64,000 bases of DNA from Symbiodinium natans (Eukaryota > Sar > Dinophyceae > Suessiales > Symbiodiniaceae). The position numbers and the translations under genes are program-made. Under the pieces are notes generated by a model. The model ran no database searches, was not told the origin of the DNA, and was given only the letters and a program-made list of their open reading frames with translations. Of this stretch, positions 44,954 to 56,900 are shown piece by piece. Each line of letters opens with the position of its first letter. The first letter of the stretch is position 1. The stretch spans positions 299,501 to 363,500 of the forward strand of contig CAJNDS010002210.1 of assembly GCA_905221605.1 (NCBI GenBank), given 5' to 3'.

Positions 44954-46239
44954 GTTTTTTTTTTGGGTGGGGGCGCCTTGCGGGCTCACAGCCACCAGCG
45001 GAGGCTTCGAGCAAGAGGCCCCATTCCGAAAACCGAAAACCCTAAACCCCCTGTCCTGGCTTCAGGGGTTTTGCCCTTAAATCTCAGCTGGGGCTCCTTC
45101 CACACTCCTCCATGTTTTTTTTTCAAGGGGAGGGGGCTGGGCCTGGGGTTTTAGGGTTTCGGGTTTGGGGGTCAGCATGGGTTCCTGAAGGGTTTAGGGG
45201 TTAGGGGTTCACGTCCTTTTAGATCAGCTTGCTTTGACTGATATCTGTTTCCAACATTGAATCATAGGCCCAACGCCCAAGCTGGGAGTCCAAAAGCAAT
45301 CGGTCGGTCGTTCGGTCCTTCAGTAGCCAGTTGTGGGTTTGAAGGATGTCCGTGTGGATGCACGCTTAACCCCATCTGAACCTGCAAGCCCCTAGAGGTC
45401 TGGAGCTGAGAGCCCGGGCCCTCATGTTGAACGGTCCGAAGTTGGTAGGTAGGAGCTTTCTGTAGTGCTTAAGCAGCACTCAAGGCTTTTGGGCCAGACC
45501 CCTCCTAAGCCGCAAACCCTAAACCCTAAACCCTAAACCCTAAACCCTAAAACTGTTGTCTGAACTTTGGCTCTAGTAATGGCTGACCTTGTCCCCGTAA
45601 ACGCTTGCGAAAAGGGTGGGAAAAACACCCTAAACCGAGTGACATGTCCAGCTCTCAGGAGGTGCCGGACCCAACTGGCCCCAAAGATGCGGATCCGTCA
45701 TGCCAGCCACCTCGGGGCACTTGGAATATGTTTTAGTGTTTGGGCACTATAATTCCCAAGATACAGTACAGCAACTAATTTTTAGATTTTTGGGTACCGG
45801 AATTCTTAATTCAGTATAGGTCACTCCAGTCCTGCCGGAGTGACAGCGACGTCTCCGCGGTGAAGATGTGATTGGTGCTCCGACATGATGTTGGGGCTGA
45901 GCTTGCTTTGGAGCTAAGCCCTAAACCCTGAACCCTAAACCCTAAACCCTAAATCCTAAACCCTAAACCCTAAACCCTAAACCCGAAGCACTAAACCCCC
46001 CCGAAATGCTTCGGCGGCTTCGGAGACGGCACCCCGCCTGGCAGCCTGCAGCCCTAACCCACGAGTTCTCGCCTGTCTCGCGTCCAGTAGACGGGTGGCC
46101 CTCAACTGGGTTTAGGGTTTAGGGTTTAGGGGGATAAGGGGGTTGTACTGAGGAAGGGGGGTATGCCAGGGGGCATAAGGGGGTATAAGGGGGCTATAAA
46201 AGGGGTAAGGAGTGGGGTGTTCTTAGAAGGCACCTTATC
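44954..46239. other. Unique islands with short CCCTAAA arrays (45514-45552, 45918-45985)
   Basis: No exon was recognised with confidence. Confidence 0.4.
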
Positions 46240-46600
46240 ATGATTATGATGACGGCGGTTGTTATTCTTATTGTTGATATCATGACAATGTTATTGAGAT
46301 GACCACTATGGTTATTCTTCTTCTTCTTCTTCTTATTGTTATTCTTGGTCCGATTAATTCTTATGAAGCTTATACATCACATATATGCTTATTAATTGCA
46401 TTATGATCATGGTTGCCATGATTGGTAGTATTCTTGATATTATTGTTATTATTTTTGTTACTTTCCATTCTCATGATGATTTTCCATGATTTTTCTGATT
46501 AATGGTACAAGCAGTCGTCTTGGCATTATGATTATTGCGACCATTACTACTATGATCATTGTTGTTATGATTGTTAGTGGTAGGTTCTTCCCACCCCCAC
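46240..46600. repeat. AT-rich degenerate triplet tract
   Basis: Rich in ATT, ATG, TTC and TTA triplets, much like 27960-28150. No gene. Confidence 0.6.
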
Positions 46601-46770
46601 AGTGTTTGAGTCTTTCCCTGGTATGTGTTCCGGGTTTAGAGTTTAGGATCCCTGCCACCCCATGCATTGAGTTCCGCTGCCCCCACTCCCCCCCCCCCCT
46701 TCCCCCCTCCCAGCAATACAACCGACCCGCAGATTCTCTGCAGCAACCCCAAAACCCTAGAACCCTAAAT

Positions 46771-46872
46771 TTGGGATGTTCCCTCCTTATACTAACAGTC
46801 CTTAACAGGGACTCTAATGGGGTGTGCGAGAATCCCTATGAAGGACCGTGAGTAGAAGGGGGAAGATCCGAA
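46771..46872. mobile_element. MITE-like family 1 element
   Basis: About 102 bp with ends TTGGGATGTTCCCTCCTTAT / GAAGGGGGAAGATCCGAA. Confidence 0.78.
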
Positions 46873-47284
46873 CCCTAAATCCTCAAACCCTAAGCCCTAA
46901 ACCCTAAATCCTCAAACCCCTCTAGAAATTCAAGCCGCCAGAAGTTTCGTGAAAGCCGACAGCATGCCTCAAGGGACCAAAGGAGGGCCCCCTTCTAAGG
47001 GACCTTAGGGGTTCTTAGGGGGGGTACTTAGGGTATATAGGGGGCTATATAAGGTCCATACAGGGGCTATGTAGGGGAATACGATTAAGGGCCCTTCTAC
47101 AGTACGGGTCCCTCCTTCAAGTCCCTAAATGCCGGTCAGTAGGTCGTTCAGCGGGCTCTGCGCCCCAAGCCGAGTTCACTCTGCCCTGGACTTGGCGCTC
47201 CATGAACAGTTGGCAGGAAGTTTGTCATGGGCTATGAAGCCCGCATCCCGAAACCCTAACCCCAAACCCCAAAGCCTAAAGCCT

Positions 47285-47624
47285 AAAGCCTAACCCTAAA
47301 CCCTGAACCCTAAACCCTAAACCCTAAACCCTAAATGCATACAGGCGCAAAACCATAAGCCCTGAACCCTGAGCCCGACAGATCCTCGCCCGCCTCCGCC
47401 AGTGTGAGAGTCGGAGCCCTGGACCCTAAACCCTGAAACGATAACAGGCACACAACCCTCAAACCCTGAAATCCCGAAACCCTAGACCCTAAACCTCAGA
47501 CTCCGAGATAGCGCCGAGCAAACCCTAAACCCTAAACCCGAGACCCTAAACCCTAAACCCTAAACCCTAAACCCTAAACCCTAAACCCTAAACCCTAAAC
47601 CCTAAACCCTAAACCCTAAACCCT
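47285..47624 (-). repeat. CCCTAAA arrays (47285-47336 and 47519-47624)
   Basis: About seven and fifteen units. Between them is a CCAGTGTGAGAGTCGGAGCC word related to those at 31836 and 48231. Confidence 0.85.
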
Positions 47625-47843
47625 GTCGTTTGTTGGAATGAAGCGCCCGGGGCCAGGGCCGAGATCCCGCATCCCGAGATCCTTCATCCCCAGCCATGTG
47701 GGTGGTTTTCTACATTCGGGTCCCTTTTAGGTCCTATATGGTCCTAGATATACTACGGCACCCTTAGAACAAGGACCCAAAAAAGGGACCTTAATTTTGA
47801 GAACTACCAAAGTCTCCAAAACCATTTTTAGGTTATAGGGGGT

Positions 47844-48225
47844 TTGCACTTTTTTAGTCCCACAGTGGCCAGGAGGCGAAAGGGCTTCGGTCTAGGGTTT
47901 AGGGATGTCGGGTTTCCCAAAACCACGAATTTCCGCCTGCATCCGGAAGTGTTACCCTGCAACGGCTGTTCGGTTCTGCTCAGGGGATGGCCAGAAAAGG
48001 CCATCAGCGTCATGCTGGCCTTTGCATGAAGCATGGAGGCAGAAAAAAACATTCAACTCAACCCAGAAACCCTCAACCCAAACGCCACTAAACCCGAAAC
48101 CACAAACCCTAAACCCCAAACCCTAATCCAAAAACCCCAACCCCCAAACCTCAAACCCCAACCCCCAAACCTCAAACCCCAAACCCCAAACCCTAAACCC
48201 TAAACTCTAAACCCTAAGCCGTAAG
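47844..48225. other. Unique island and degenerate CCCTAAA/CCCCAAA run
   Basis: An open + frame at about 47915-48029 reads NFRLHPEVLPCNGCSVLLRG and could be an exon. 48105-48225 is a run of CCCCAAA and CCCTAAA words. Confidence 0.3.
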
Positions 48226-48255
48226 AAACCTTGTGCAAGTGTGAGAGCCGAAAAC

Positions 48256-48360
48256 CTAAACCCTAAACCCTAAACCCTAAACCCAAACCCTAAACCCTAA
48301 ACCCGAAACCCGAAACCCTAAACCCTAAACCCTAAACCCTAAACCCTAAACCCTAAAACG
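48256..48360 (-). repeat. Last CCCTAAA array before the AT-rich island
   Basis: About 14 units, preceded by CTTGTGCAAGTGTGAGAGCC. Confidence 0.85.
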
Positions 48361-48399
48361 CACAAATCGAGAAGCGTACCAAGTCGAAACCCTGAACCG

Positions 48400-49794
48400 T
48401 GTTTTTGTGGACTCGCCACCCAAGCCTCAGAGCCCTGTTTATCTGCTTTTATTGCATCCTTTAATACTATTATCCTCACGCTCTCCCATCATGCATTTAG
48501 TAATATTAAAAGTGGCGAATGAGATCTCTTTTGCCCACGGCTTTTGTCGCTCTCTTTCTTTCATATGCTTCCCTCGCGATACAATTTAATGAAAGCGCAA
48601 ACGAGGGCACGATGTGAAAGAAATTCAATGAAAACCTGTAGAATATTTTATAGCCCTTTTGCTTTCATTTTGCAACGCCACGTGCGTATTTGCTTTGAAC
48701 GCCATCGCACTTTTGATTACCGGGAACCCGAGAAATTTGCAGAGAATTTCGCGCTTACGTGAAGAGGACTTGCACTTACCAGGGTTGTTCTCGGCGCAGG
48801 CCTGATTATCGGACGCTCGCGAGGTATTGAGATGAGCGATAGTTCTCATGGTATCAAAGAATGTCGGTATTGAAGGAATTCGATTCATTTCTTGGGTTTC
48901 ACGATCTTTGTATTTCTTGGTCTCATTGGGTCGTCTTCTGTGCCCTTGGGCGTAATTAAGGGTGGCGGCGGGCTTTTAATGTATTGTCCAGGGGCTTGGA
49001 GTCGCGTGATGATATCGTGATTTGAGACGAAAGAAGATTTATTCTTCTCTAGTATAGATAATCTGAGATTGAATCTTATATCCATTTCCTCAATTCGATC
49101 AAATCAAATACAATTAATCCAAATAATTCGTAATCATTAGAATGATACCTGTACCTTTAGACATATTTTTCATTGAATCCTCAAACACAAGAAAAATATC
49201 AATCATAATACCTTCCAATAACGAAACGAACAGAATCCACCATTCACCGTCCCGAATTCGCCAGAAAACACGGCGCAGCCGAAAGACAAAAAAAGAGAAG
49301 AATAATCGCACTCGATATCATCCACATACGAAACCAATCCCAAGCACATCAATTTCTACTCATCAAATTCTCATCCCATATTCATCCAGTACAAATAGCA
49401 AGAAAAATAGATCCTGCCACTTCGAACTCCCACACGAAAATCGAATCTCGTGTCCCTCATTTAAAATAATTAATCCACGATAATGTCGTTTGCCTCATGA
49501 ATTCTTCCAATCGATTCCAAAATCATCGGCCCGAATCCTATCAATTTTTTCGTGCGTAATTAAAAATAATTTACGATTGAAATACTTAGTTTTAGAAAAC
49601 ATCTAACTGAAAAAAAGAAAATATAGAATAAATCCAGAAATAATCAATCCATTCGTATGAACAGATTTCTTAAAAACCTTGAAATTCCCTCCCAAATACT
49701 TCAGAATATAATTCTTTCCAATATTCATTTATTGTTCATTATCTTAAGAAAAACAGAAGTCATTCTGTATATACGTGTATATATATATATATAT
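48400..49794. other. AT-rich island without recognisable genes
   Basis: Base composition changes abruptly to AT-rich. Short ORFs are Lys/Ile/Asn-rich and not recognised. It ends in a (TA)n run (49779-49794) at the left border of the 11.3-kb inverted-repeat block. Confidence 0.5.
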
Positions 49795-49830
49795 GGTACC
49801 CCCCCCCCCCCCAGTGACCTACCCTTTTTC
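49795..49830. repeat. Left inverted end of an 11.3-kb block
   Basis: (TA)n, then GGTA, 14 C, then AGTGACCTACCCTTTTTC. The reverse complement, with minor changes, stands at 61051-61083 next to another (TA)n. Confidence 0.7.
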
Positions 49831-49939
49831 GCCTTGTCTCAAGTCATAGCTGCACTGCAAGCAAACTCGGTGTGCAATATAGCGTATTTCCTAGGGCGTA
49901 GACTAAAATACAACTAAAATCGCATACACGGGACAGTAG

Positions 49940-50215
49940 AAAAACCAAAAACACCAAAACCAAAAAAACCAAAAAACCAAAACCAAAAAAACCAAAAAAC
50001 ACAAAACCAAAAAAACCAAAAAAACCAAAACCAAAAAAACCAAAAATACCAAAAAAACCAATTTTCCGGGACTCTCAGGAAATCCCTATGAGGCTTCTCC
50101 AAGAGTCCCAGAAAATTGGTTTTTTTGGTATTTTTGGTTTTTTTGGTTTTGGTTTTTTGGTTTTTTTGGTTTTGGTATTTTTGGTTTTTTGGTTTTGGTA
50201 TTTTGGCTTTTTGGT
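49940..50215. repeat. Long hairpin of CCAAAAA and GGTTTTT units
   Basis: The left arm (49940-50076) is purine/C-rich CCAAAAA reiterations ending AATTTTCCGGGACTCT. The right arm (50102-50215) begins AGAGTCCCAGAAAATT and continues in GGTTTTT units. The loop is about 25 bp. The ORFs through it (KPKNQKYQNQK) are artefacts. Confidence 0.85.
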
Positions 50216-50219
50216 TCGC

Positions 50220-50690
50220 CTTCACGGTCACGAGGCAACAACTACGCATTTTTAAGTGTGCTTATGCTAATTGTGCTTTTCAAAAATAGTATACAAGTGG
50301 TCTTTCTAGTGCTTCAGAACTATTTGTTTCGTTATTATGTAAGTAGAGCCGCTAGTGTTTAGTGCATCTTTTGGTTGTACTCAAGTGTAGTAGACCTTAT
50401 TCAGCCATTACTTGGTGCTCTGGTAGCTAAATTCGCATGGATAATATTTGCCTGGTAAATGCGATTAACTATCTAGAAGCAGCATTTGCAATACTTGTCT
50501 TGAGAAAAAGCATTTATTGCTTAGAGTTGTTTGCTTAAAAAGTGACTCCTACTCGTCCAGGGATACCCCAAAACCCTATAGTCCAAACTTCACCAGAGAT
50601 TCTCCTGAAAAGCTTGCGCTTTTGGATGTTTTTACGTATTTGTGAATTTGCTTGTGGTATGGCCTTCACTTTAGAAGTACTTTTCTAGGA
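50220..50690. repeat. Left flank of the copia element, related to sequence right of it
   Basis: TTGTGCTTTTCAAAAATAGT, ACAAGTGGTCTTTCTAGTGC and TTATGTAAGTAGAGCCG also occur, changed slightly, at 59855-59970 and 59976-60090. The copia therefore sits inside an older repeated sequence. Confidence 0.65.
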
Positions 50691-50693
50691 TTC
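50689..50693. other. Target-site duplication, left (GATTC)
   Basis: GATTC stands directly before the LTR start at 50694 and again at 59850-59854 after the other LTR. Five bases is the usual length for Ty1/copia. Confidence 0.88.
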
Positions 50694-50903
50694 TGCAGCT
50701 GGAGTAGCCGCAATGGTGCGTTTGGGCTCACAGATGGTAGCTTGGATCTGCTTGCACGTCCTTCAGCTGAGTGCGCACTGCACTGTTTGTCAACGAGCGC
50801 CGGGCTCGGTTCCGTGGCTCAAGCTCTTCGGATTAACTCCACAAAAGGGGGCCCCCTGATGAGCCTAGAGGTCACGGGTGTGCATCTGACTATACAAGCT
50901 GCA
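50694..50903 (-). mobile_element. Ty1/copia 3' LTR (210 bp)
   Basis: Begins TGCAGCT and ends AGCTGCA, the TG...CA form of LTRs. No difference from the 5' LTR (59640-59849) was found by eye. It is the 3' LTR because the coding strand is minus. Confidence 0.92.
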
Positions 50904-50911
50904 CCACCCAT
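50904..50911 (-). other. Weak polypurine tract
   Basis: On the coding strand the bases next to the 3' LTR read ATGGGTGG, which may prime plus-strand synthesis. It is short, so the assignment is tentative. Confidence 0.4.
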
Positions 50912-50944
50912 AAAAAGGCTTCAGATGTACATCCGTTCTGTACC

Positions 50945-53900
50945 TTAGGAGGGCCCTTTTCGGAGATATTTGTCGATGTCGCCTATGGCGCTACGTCCCT
51001 GTTGTTTGGACTTCTTTGCCGATGTGAAACTCGGATCGAAGCGAATGCACCAATGCCAAGTCCTCAGGAACTTCAACATTCCATACCGGCTATCTTCACG
51101 TTTCTTCGTCAAGGCGTCGGCAAGGTCGTAGTCGGACTTCAACCAACGAAGTTCACATCCAGCTCGCTTTAGATTGTCCCTCAACTGGAACGCTTGCAGA
51201 GCAGCTCGCATGTTGCTCAGGCCCAATAGTGGTGACTCGTTCAGCTCCACGGCATCATATCCACCACGAGAGTCTGTGCAAAGTACTCCTCGAACCATGA
51301 GCACTTGTCGTTCGGTGCTTTCCACCAAATCGTCTCGTAGTGGTCTTGCGTCCGCGCTGCCACCTGCTCCATGAAGCTCTGTCCAGAGAAGTCTCGTCCG
51401 GAAGTTCTGGTCTTCAGCCTCCAAGATCGACTGCACTTCAGCATCATTCGATCCAATTGCACGTCTCTTCAATTTCCATGTGCGCCACGCCAACAAGGAC
51501 ATAGGGCATATGGCGCCTTGAAGACACTCAGGTCCTGCAACCATCGTCACGAGGCCACCAGTTGATTCTCCCTTCGGCCGATTGCTATGAGCCTGATCAC
51601 CCATTGAGATGAACACCAGCTCACTCCAGTGTTTCGCCTGTGGGAACTTTCGGAACTCCAGCCTGAAGTTTTCTTGCCGGACTTCTCCAATCATCGCCTG
51701 AATCTCCCTTGCCGTGCTCATAGTGCCAGACGTGACTACTTCGGTCAGCAACAAGTTGCACCTTGAGCACAACTGCGGTTGGGACTGTATCGCAAGCCAC
51801 TGCAATGCTCCCAATGCCGTTCTGCAGGCCTCGACATCCTTCTTGTTGAGCGGCTCATCGGTCCTGATGCGATCAACATCGATGTCCACATCGGCCAGCG
51901 TCTCGACGTAGTAGCTCTGGTCCACCGTGATCTTCTGGAATCCATTGTCGTCCCGCTCGGTGCAAATGTCGGTTCCAGCATGTCTGTAGCTGCCAGTTTT
52001 TGCCATACCCCATTTGTACGCCGAGTCAATCTGGCGCTTTACTTCCAACCACTCTTCGCTAGCATCTTCTCCAATGCGGTGGAAGTCATCAACATGGCCA
52101 CCCATTGCGCCAATCACTTTCGGATGGTTTCCGTCCATCTGGTGTTTCGACAGCCATATCCACAAGCAACGCTCGCCCAACACTGGTTGTCCGCCAAGAC
52201 GAGTCAACGTCTTGTGTAGGTCTAGCCACAATCCACGAGGTGCCGTCGTGCTGCCGTAGATATTCCGGAGAATCCGCATGATTCCTTCACCTTCTATTCC
52301 CAGGGCTTGCCTCAACTCTGCCACGCCAGTGGTCCACAGCTCCTGATCCGCAGCGGTGGGTTGCGTTTGAAGAAACGCCGTCGCCAGGTCCAGTCCTTCC
52401 ATGGTCCACTGATGATGCGCCGCCATTGTGTACAGCAGATTCCTTCCCAGTGTTGACTGCACAGGGCTCGCTGTCTTGAACGAGGGATCCAGCAGGTTCG
52501 GGTGTTGAAACCCAAGCAGCACAATCCTCGCCTTTGCTTTCTTGGTGCCATCCTTGTTGTGCAGCGTCTGCTTGTTGGTCCTCTGGTCTGCCAATGCTTC
52601 AGCTCGATCTTCTGGAGGTATCAGCTTCCACGTCAGCACCCACCGAGCTCGAACGATCCGGTTTGACTCGTATGCCTTCTTGACCTCCTCATCATCCAGG
52701 CACTTCCTCACAGCCTCGTTCTTCAAGAAGGAGTCCACTTCTTTTGCCTTGGCCCGTACGAACAGTTCCCTCTCCTTGTCGCTGAGACGTGACAGTTGTA
52801 CCTCACTGTCTTTCATCTTCTTGACCAAGTAGGCAACTGGATTCCTTTCCAGCATCTTTTGTTGGCGATGGGACAATGGCTCCAGGTCCATTTCAATGCG
52901 TAGGAATTCTTCAGTCTCGTCCATGGCCTGAAAGACGTCGAACTCTTGTAGTTCTTGTTCCGCCTCCTGGTAGAGCATGTCCACCCACGTCGTCTCCTTT
53001 AGTCGCTTCTGAGAATCGACCTTGGCCTTCTTGCTCTCAGGCATGTCGTAGTCATTGACAGGTGGTGGTGCCCGCGTGGCTGCCGCCGTAGTTGAAGAAG
53101 CACTGTCTGAACCGAACATAGGTCCTTCTTCCGCAACATCATCACCAGCACCAGACACTTGTAGTCGCTCCCGCACAGGCTTGGTCACATAGTCACCGGG
53201 TGCAAAGGTCACTTTCTGGACTGCTCTGCGACGAGGCACCAGTGCCGTGGTGTTATCTGGTTGTTCAGGTAGTTGTGGAAGCTCACGCTCATCCTCATCC
53301 GGCTCCTGGTTCACCAAGTCATGATACTCCTTGCGGGGCAGGACGTCGGCAAGTGATTTCCACTTGGTCATGTCCTCATTGCTTCCAGTTTCGTATTGGA
53401 ACCGTTCGGTTTCCGTCACGGGACGAACGGAATGTACGGAGCACCTGAGGAGTTGGCTGCCAACCAGCACCCACACGATGTGTTGTCGATGGTCTCCTGG
53501 TTGCTGATGAGGAAGCATCTCATGGAACACCACTCTTCCAGGACCAATCCAGTGCGGTCTTCCAGACTTTTTTGCTCCTCCTCTTGGTCCTTTGTACTGT
53601 TCTTGTGGCCACACTTTCCGCCAGACCTTCACGAGATCCAAGGTCTGAAAGGTGCGAATTGGCTGACGGACCGAGCTGTTTGCCAGTCGTGTGAGCACCC
53701 TCTTCGCCCTGGCGTTCGTGGCGATCTCCTGTGCACGTTGCCTCGCTGACACCAATTTCACATACTCCATGTTCACATTTTCCGGAAGTTCAGCGAACGT
53801 TCGAATGTCTTCATCACTCAAGCTGTACTGGCTTCCGAAGGCCCATTGATTTGCCGAGTAGCCAGCAGTGTACTCTGTCGCGTTCAGCGCTGCCACGGCC

Positions 53901-56900
53901 AATTGTAGGACAACTTGGGGATCTAGTTCCTTGTCATCCATGAAGATCGCAGAGGCCGTGTGCTTGATGTCCTGCATGAAGGCTTCGATTGTTCCATGTG
54001 CCCAGCTCTCCTTCTCGGCCGAGTGATGCACAAGAACATTCACATTGCTCATGAACTCATGCACTTGCTCTGACACGAAAGTCTTTGCTGAGTCCATGAG
54101 AACCACCTTTGGTTTTGGGAACGTGCCCAACCAGCGCTCGGAGAAGGTCCGGATGAGATCCTGTCCAGACTCCGCCCTCATCTGCAGGAAATCGTATGTG
54201 AAGAGAGGAGCTACCACTCTCAGTTTTGTGGCCACGTCCATGAAGCCAATGAACTTCACCTTGATTCGTTGCCCAGGTGGAACCCATTCGCCAGCATCTA
54301 TTGCAACCGCTTGCCAAGCTGCATACTGTTGGTGCGTGGCCGCTGGAGGAACTTGACCCGAGCTTGTTCCACCCGACTTGAGGCTTTGACATGCCGGGCA
54401 TCGGTAGCCCCTGGCCACTTCCACTTTCCAAGGTTCGTGTCCAGCTTCCTTGACGATCTGTGCCAAGTTGCGGTTCGAGGGATGACCTGCTGCCTTGTGG
54501 AACCTTGCTACCTGGGCTTCCCATGCTTGGCGGACTTTGTCAGGCACTTGCATAGGACTTGCTTCAGTAGACACATGCTGGTCATCGCCAAGATCACGAC
54601 GACGAGCACTGCTGTTGGACCCATTGGGATCATTGCCAGGAGATACGTTGGGATCGTTGCCAGGAGATACGTTGGGATCGTTGCCAGGAGATACGTTGGG
54701 ATCGTCGCCAGGAGATACGTTGGAATCGTTGCCAGGAGATACGTGGGGATCGTTGCCAGGAGATACGTGGGGATCGTTGCCAGGAGATACGTGGGGATCG
54801 TTGCCAGGAGATACGTTGGGATCGTTGACAGGAGATAAACCTTCTAAGGGAAAGGCCTCCATCTTCGCGTCTCCTGAAGCCCCACGTGGTAGATTGAATC
54901 CCAGTTTTTCCAACATCTGCACATCGGATGCTTTCATCTTGGGGAACATCCGTGTTGTGAAGACAGCGATACCAATCCTGTAACCACGCCATTTCTGTGA
55001 AGCATGCCAGCACTTTGGGTCGAGGCTCACGAACTTGCCTTTGGCATTGACAATGTGTCCCCGAACCAACACCCCTTGAGGATTTCGTCGTTTCACCACA
55101 GGCTGTCCATCTGGAGGCTCACCTTCGACCCACAGTCCGCCGGCTTCGAATTCTCCCAGAGCCATGAAGTAATTTCTCGTCTGTGGCATGTTGTTGACGT
55201 CGCGATGAACCTTGGCCGCGTGGTTGTAGTTGATCATGATGCTCGTGAAGGTGGCCTTGGGCAGAGCCTTGCGCACAAAGCCCGTGATGTATCTAGTCAG
55301 TTCGGTGTATCGAAGAGTCCGAGCCGTGACACCACCGAAAGCTCCATAGGAGTAACCACCAAGAAGGAAGCTAGTGACTCCATCTTGCGTTCCTCGTAGA
55401 GCACAAACACGACCAACTGCACCTCCCATATTTCTCGCCTCCAGGAGCACTTGCTCAAGCGTGGTCGTCGTAAACGATTGTCTCTGAATCGCAGCTTTCG
55501 CCATGTCATTCACCTTGTTGGCTGAGAAGATTGATGACTCTTTGGGGATGGTTGCCATAGCTTCAGCATCCAGCTCCTCTGCCATCGCCTCGTCAAACTC
55601 ATCTTCGGTGTCGTCGCGTTGCACCACTCCGTCAACTGGCAGTTCTCGTGCTTGCACAAGTTGAAGATGTCGGGTTGGTACCGTGTCCTGTCTCCAGAAG
55701 CGTACGATGGACTCCACCATGCGCCAGGGATAGTATGAGCTCTTGACCGTCTCATCTCCCTCGATGATTCCATGCTGATGGTTTCCAGGGCATAGTTTTG
55801 ACCGGAACATGTGATGGAAACGCTCATCAGTAGTCTTGATCAGCCATTTTTTTCGAAGGAAGAGCTCACCAGCGTGGTCCTTGAGTCCATAGCAGCATCC
55901 ATCCACTCTACAGGACAGCCACGATTCCATCCGGTTGCCGAAGTAGTTGTCGAGGTCGATCAGCGGCTGCTGTTTCCATCCATAGCATGGCCATGGCCAT
56001 TCAAAGTACACATCAACCTCATCGCCTGTGTTCATCACCTCTTTGATGAAGTTGTTGCACTCCCATAGCATGCGACGTTCTTTTCGACGGTAGGTTTCCA
56101 GCTGTGCCTTCCGTTCAGCCGTGTTGTAGTTCACCGACGTCCAGGCACACCATTTCGTGCAAGGCAATGAAAACCATATCCTTCGCGGCTTCCGCTCCTT
56201 GTACAGGAGTCGCAGCCGCTTCCAGGTCTCCTTGTCATAGAGGTCGTAGCCCTCGGCGAGGTTGATCCTTCGGGGCGCCAGGCCATATTGGGTCGCAGCT
56301 TCTGACAACCAGGAATGAGGAGCACACGCCACTTCCCAAAGACCGTCTCGATCATGGCAATGTAGTCCCATGAGCATTCCCGAGAGCATGGTCGTCATCA
56401 TCACGCTCATCTGCATGATTTTCTTACCCATGAAGATTGGTAATGGTTGGCTTGTAGTAGGCCTTGTGGTTGTCTTCGTCGTGGATCGCGTCGAGGAGAT
56501 CTTCAGTGATGAAGCCCCTCCTGCTCGTAGGCCACTGCCAGGTCGCCGTCCAGGGTCTCGGTGGCCATCGACCAACTGCTGGTTGAGGGACTGTCGGTCA
56601 TCACGACCTTCGGCTTGGCGGCATTCCCCTTGGTGATCTGCTGTCCAATCAGGTGCCTCAAAGACTCCTCGGCGTCGATCTTCCGCTGCATGGCCAAGCA
56701 GATCTCCGAGGTGGGTCGCGCTCCTTGCATCAGTGGTTCCAATTCGGCCAGCATCCTTGTCACCATTGCTGGGTTCTCCGTCTTTGTTGAAGATGCCGCT
56801 GATCCCTTCCTGGGGACGTACTCCAACCTCAGGTTGCACACCGCACAGTGGATCCATTGCCCATGAGGATTCATCTTCGCCTTGGACGCCAAGTGCGTCC

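Noticed and set aside
49914..50249. Lys/Asn-rich then Phe/Trp-rich ORF
   Set aside because: Read-through of the CCAAAAA/GGTTTTT hairpin.
50810..50840. Spliced-leader-like word in the LTR (CCGTGGCTCAAG)
   Set aside because: Only the last part matches and it lies antisense to the element; likely chance.
54614..54838. Possible CRISPR-like array of 24-bp repeats
   Set aside because: The units are contiguous with no spacers and encode an octapeptide in the polyprotein.
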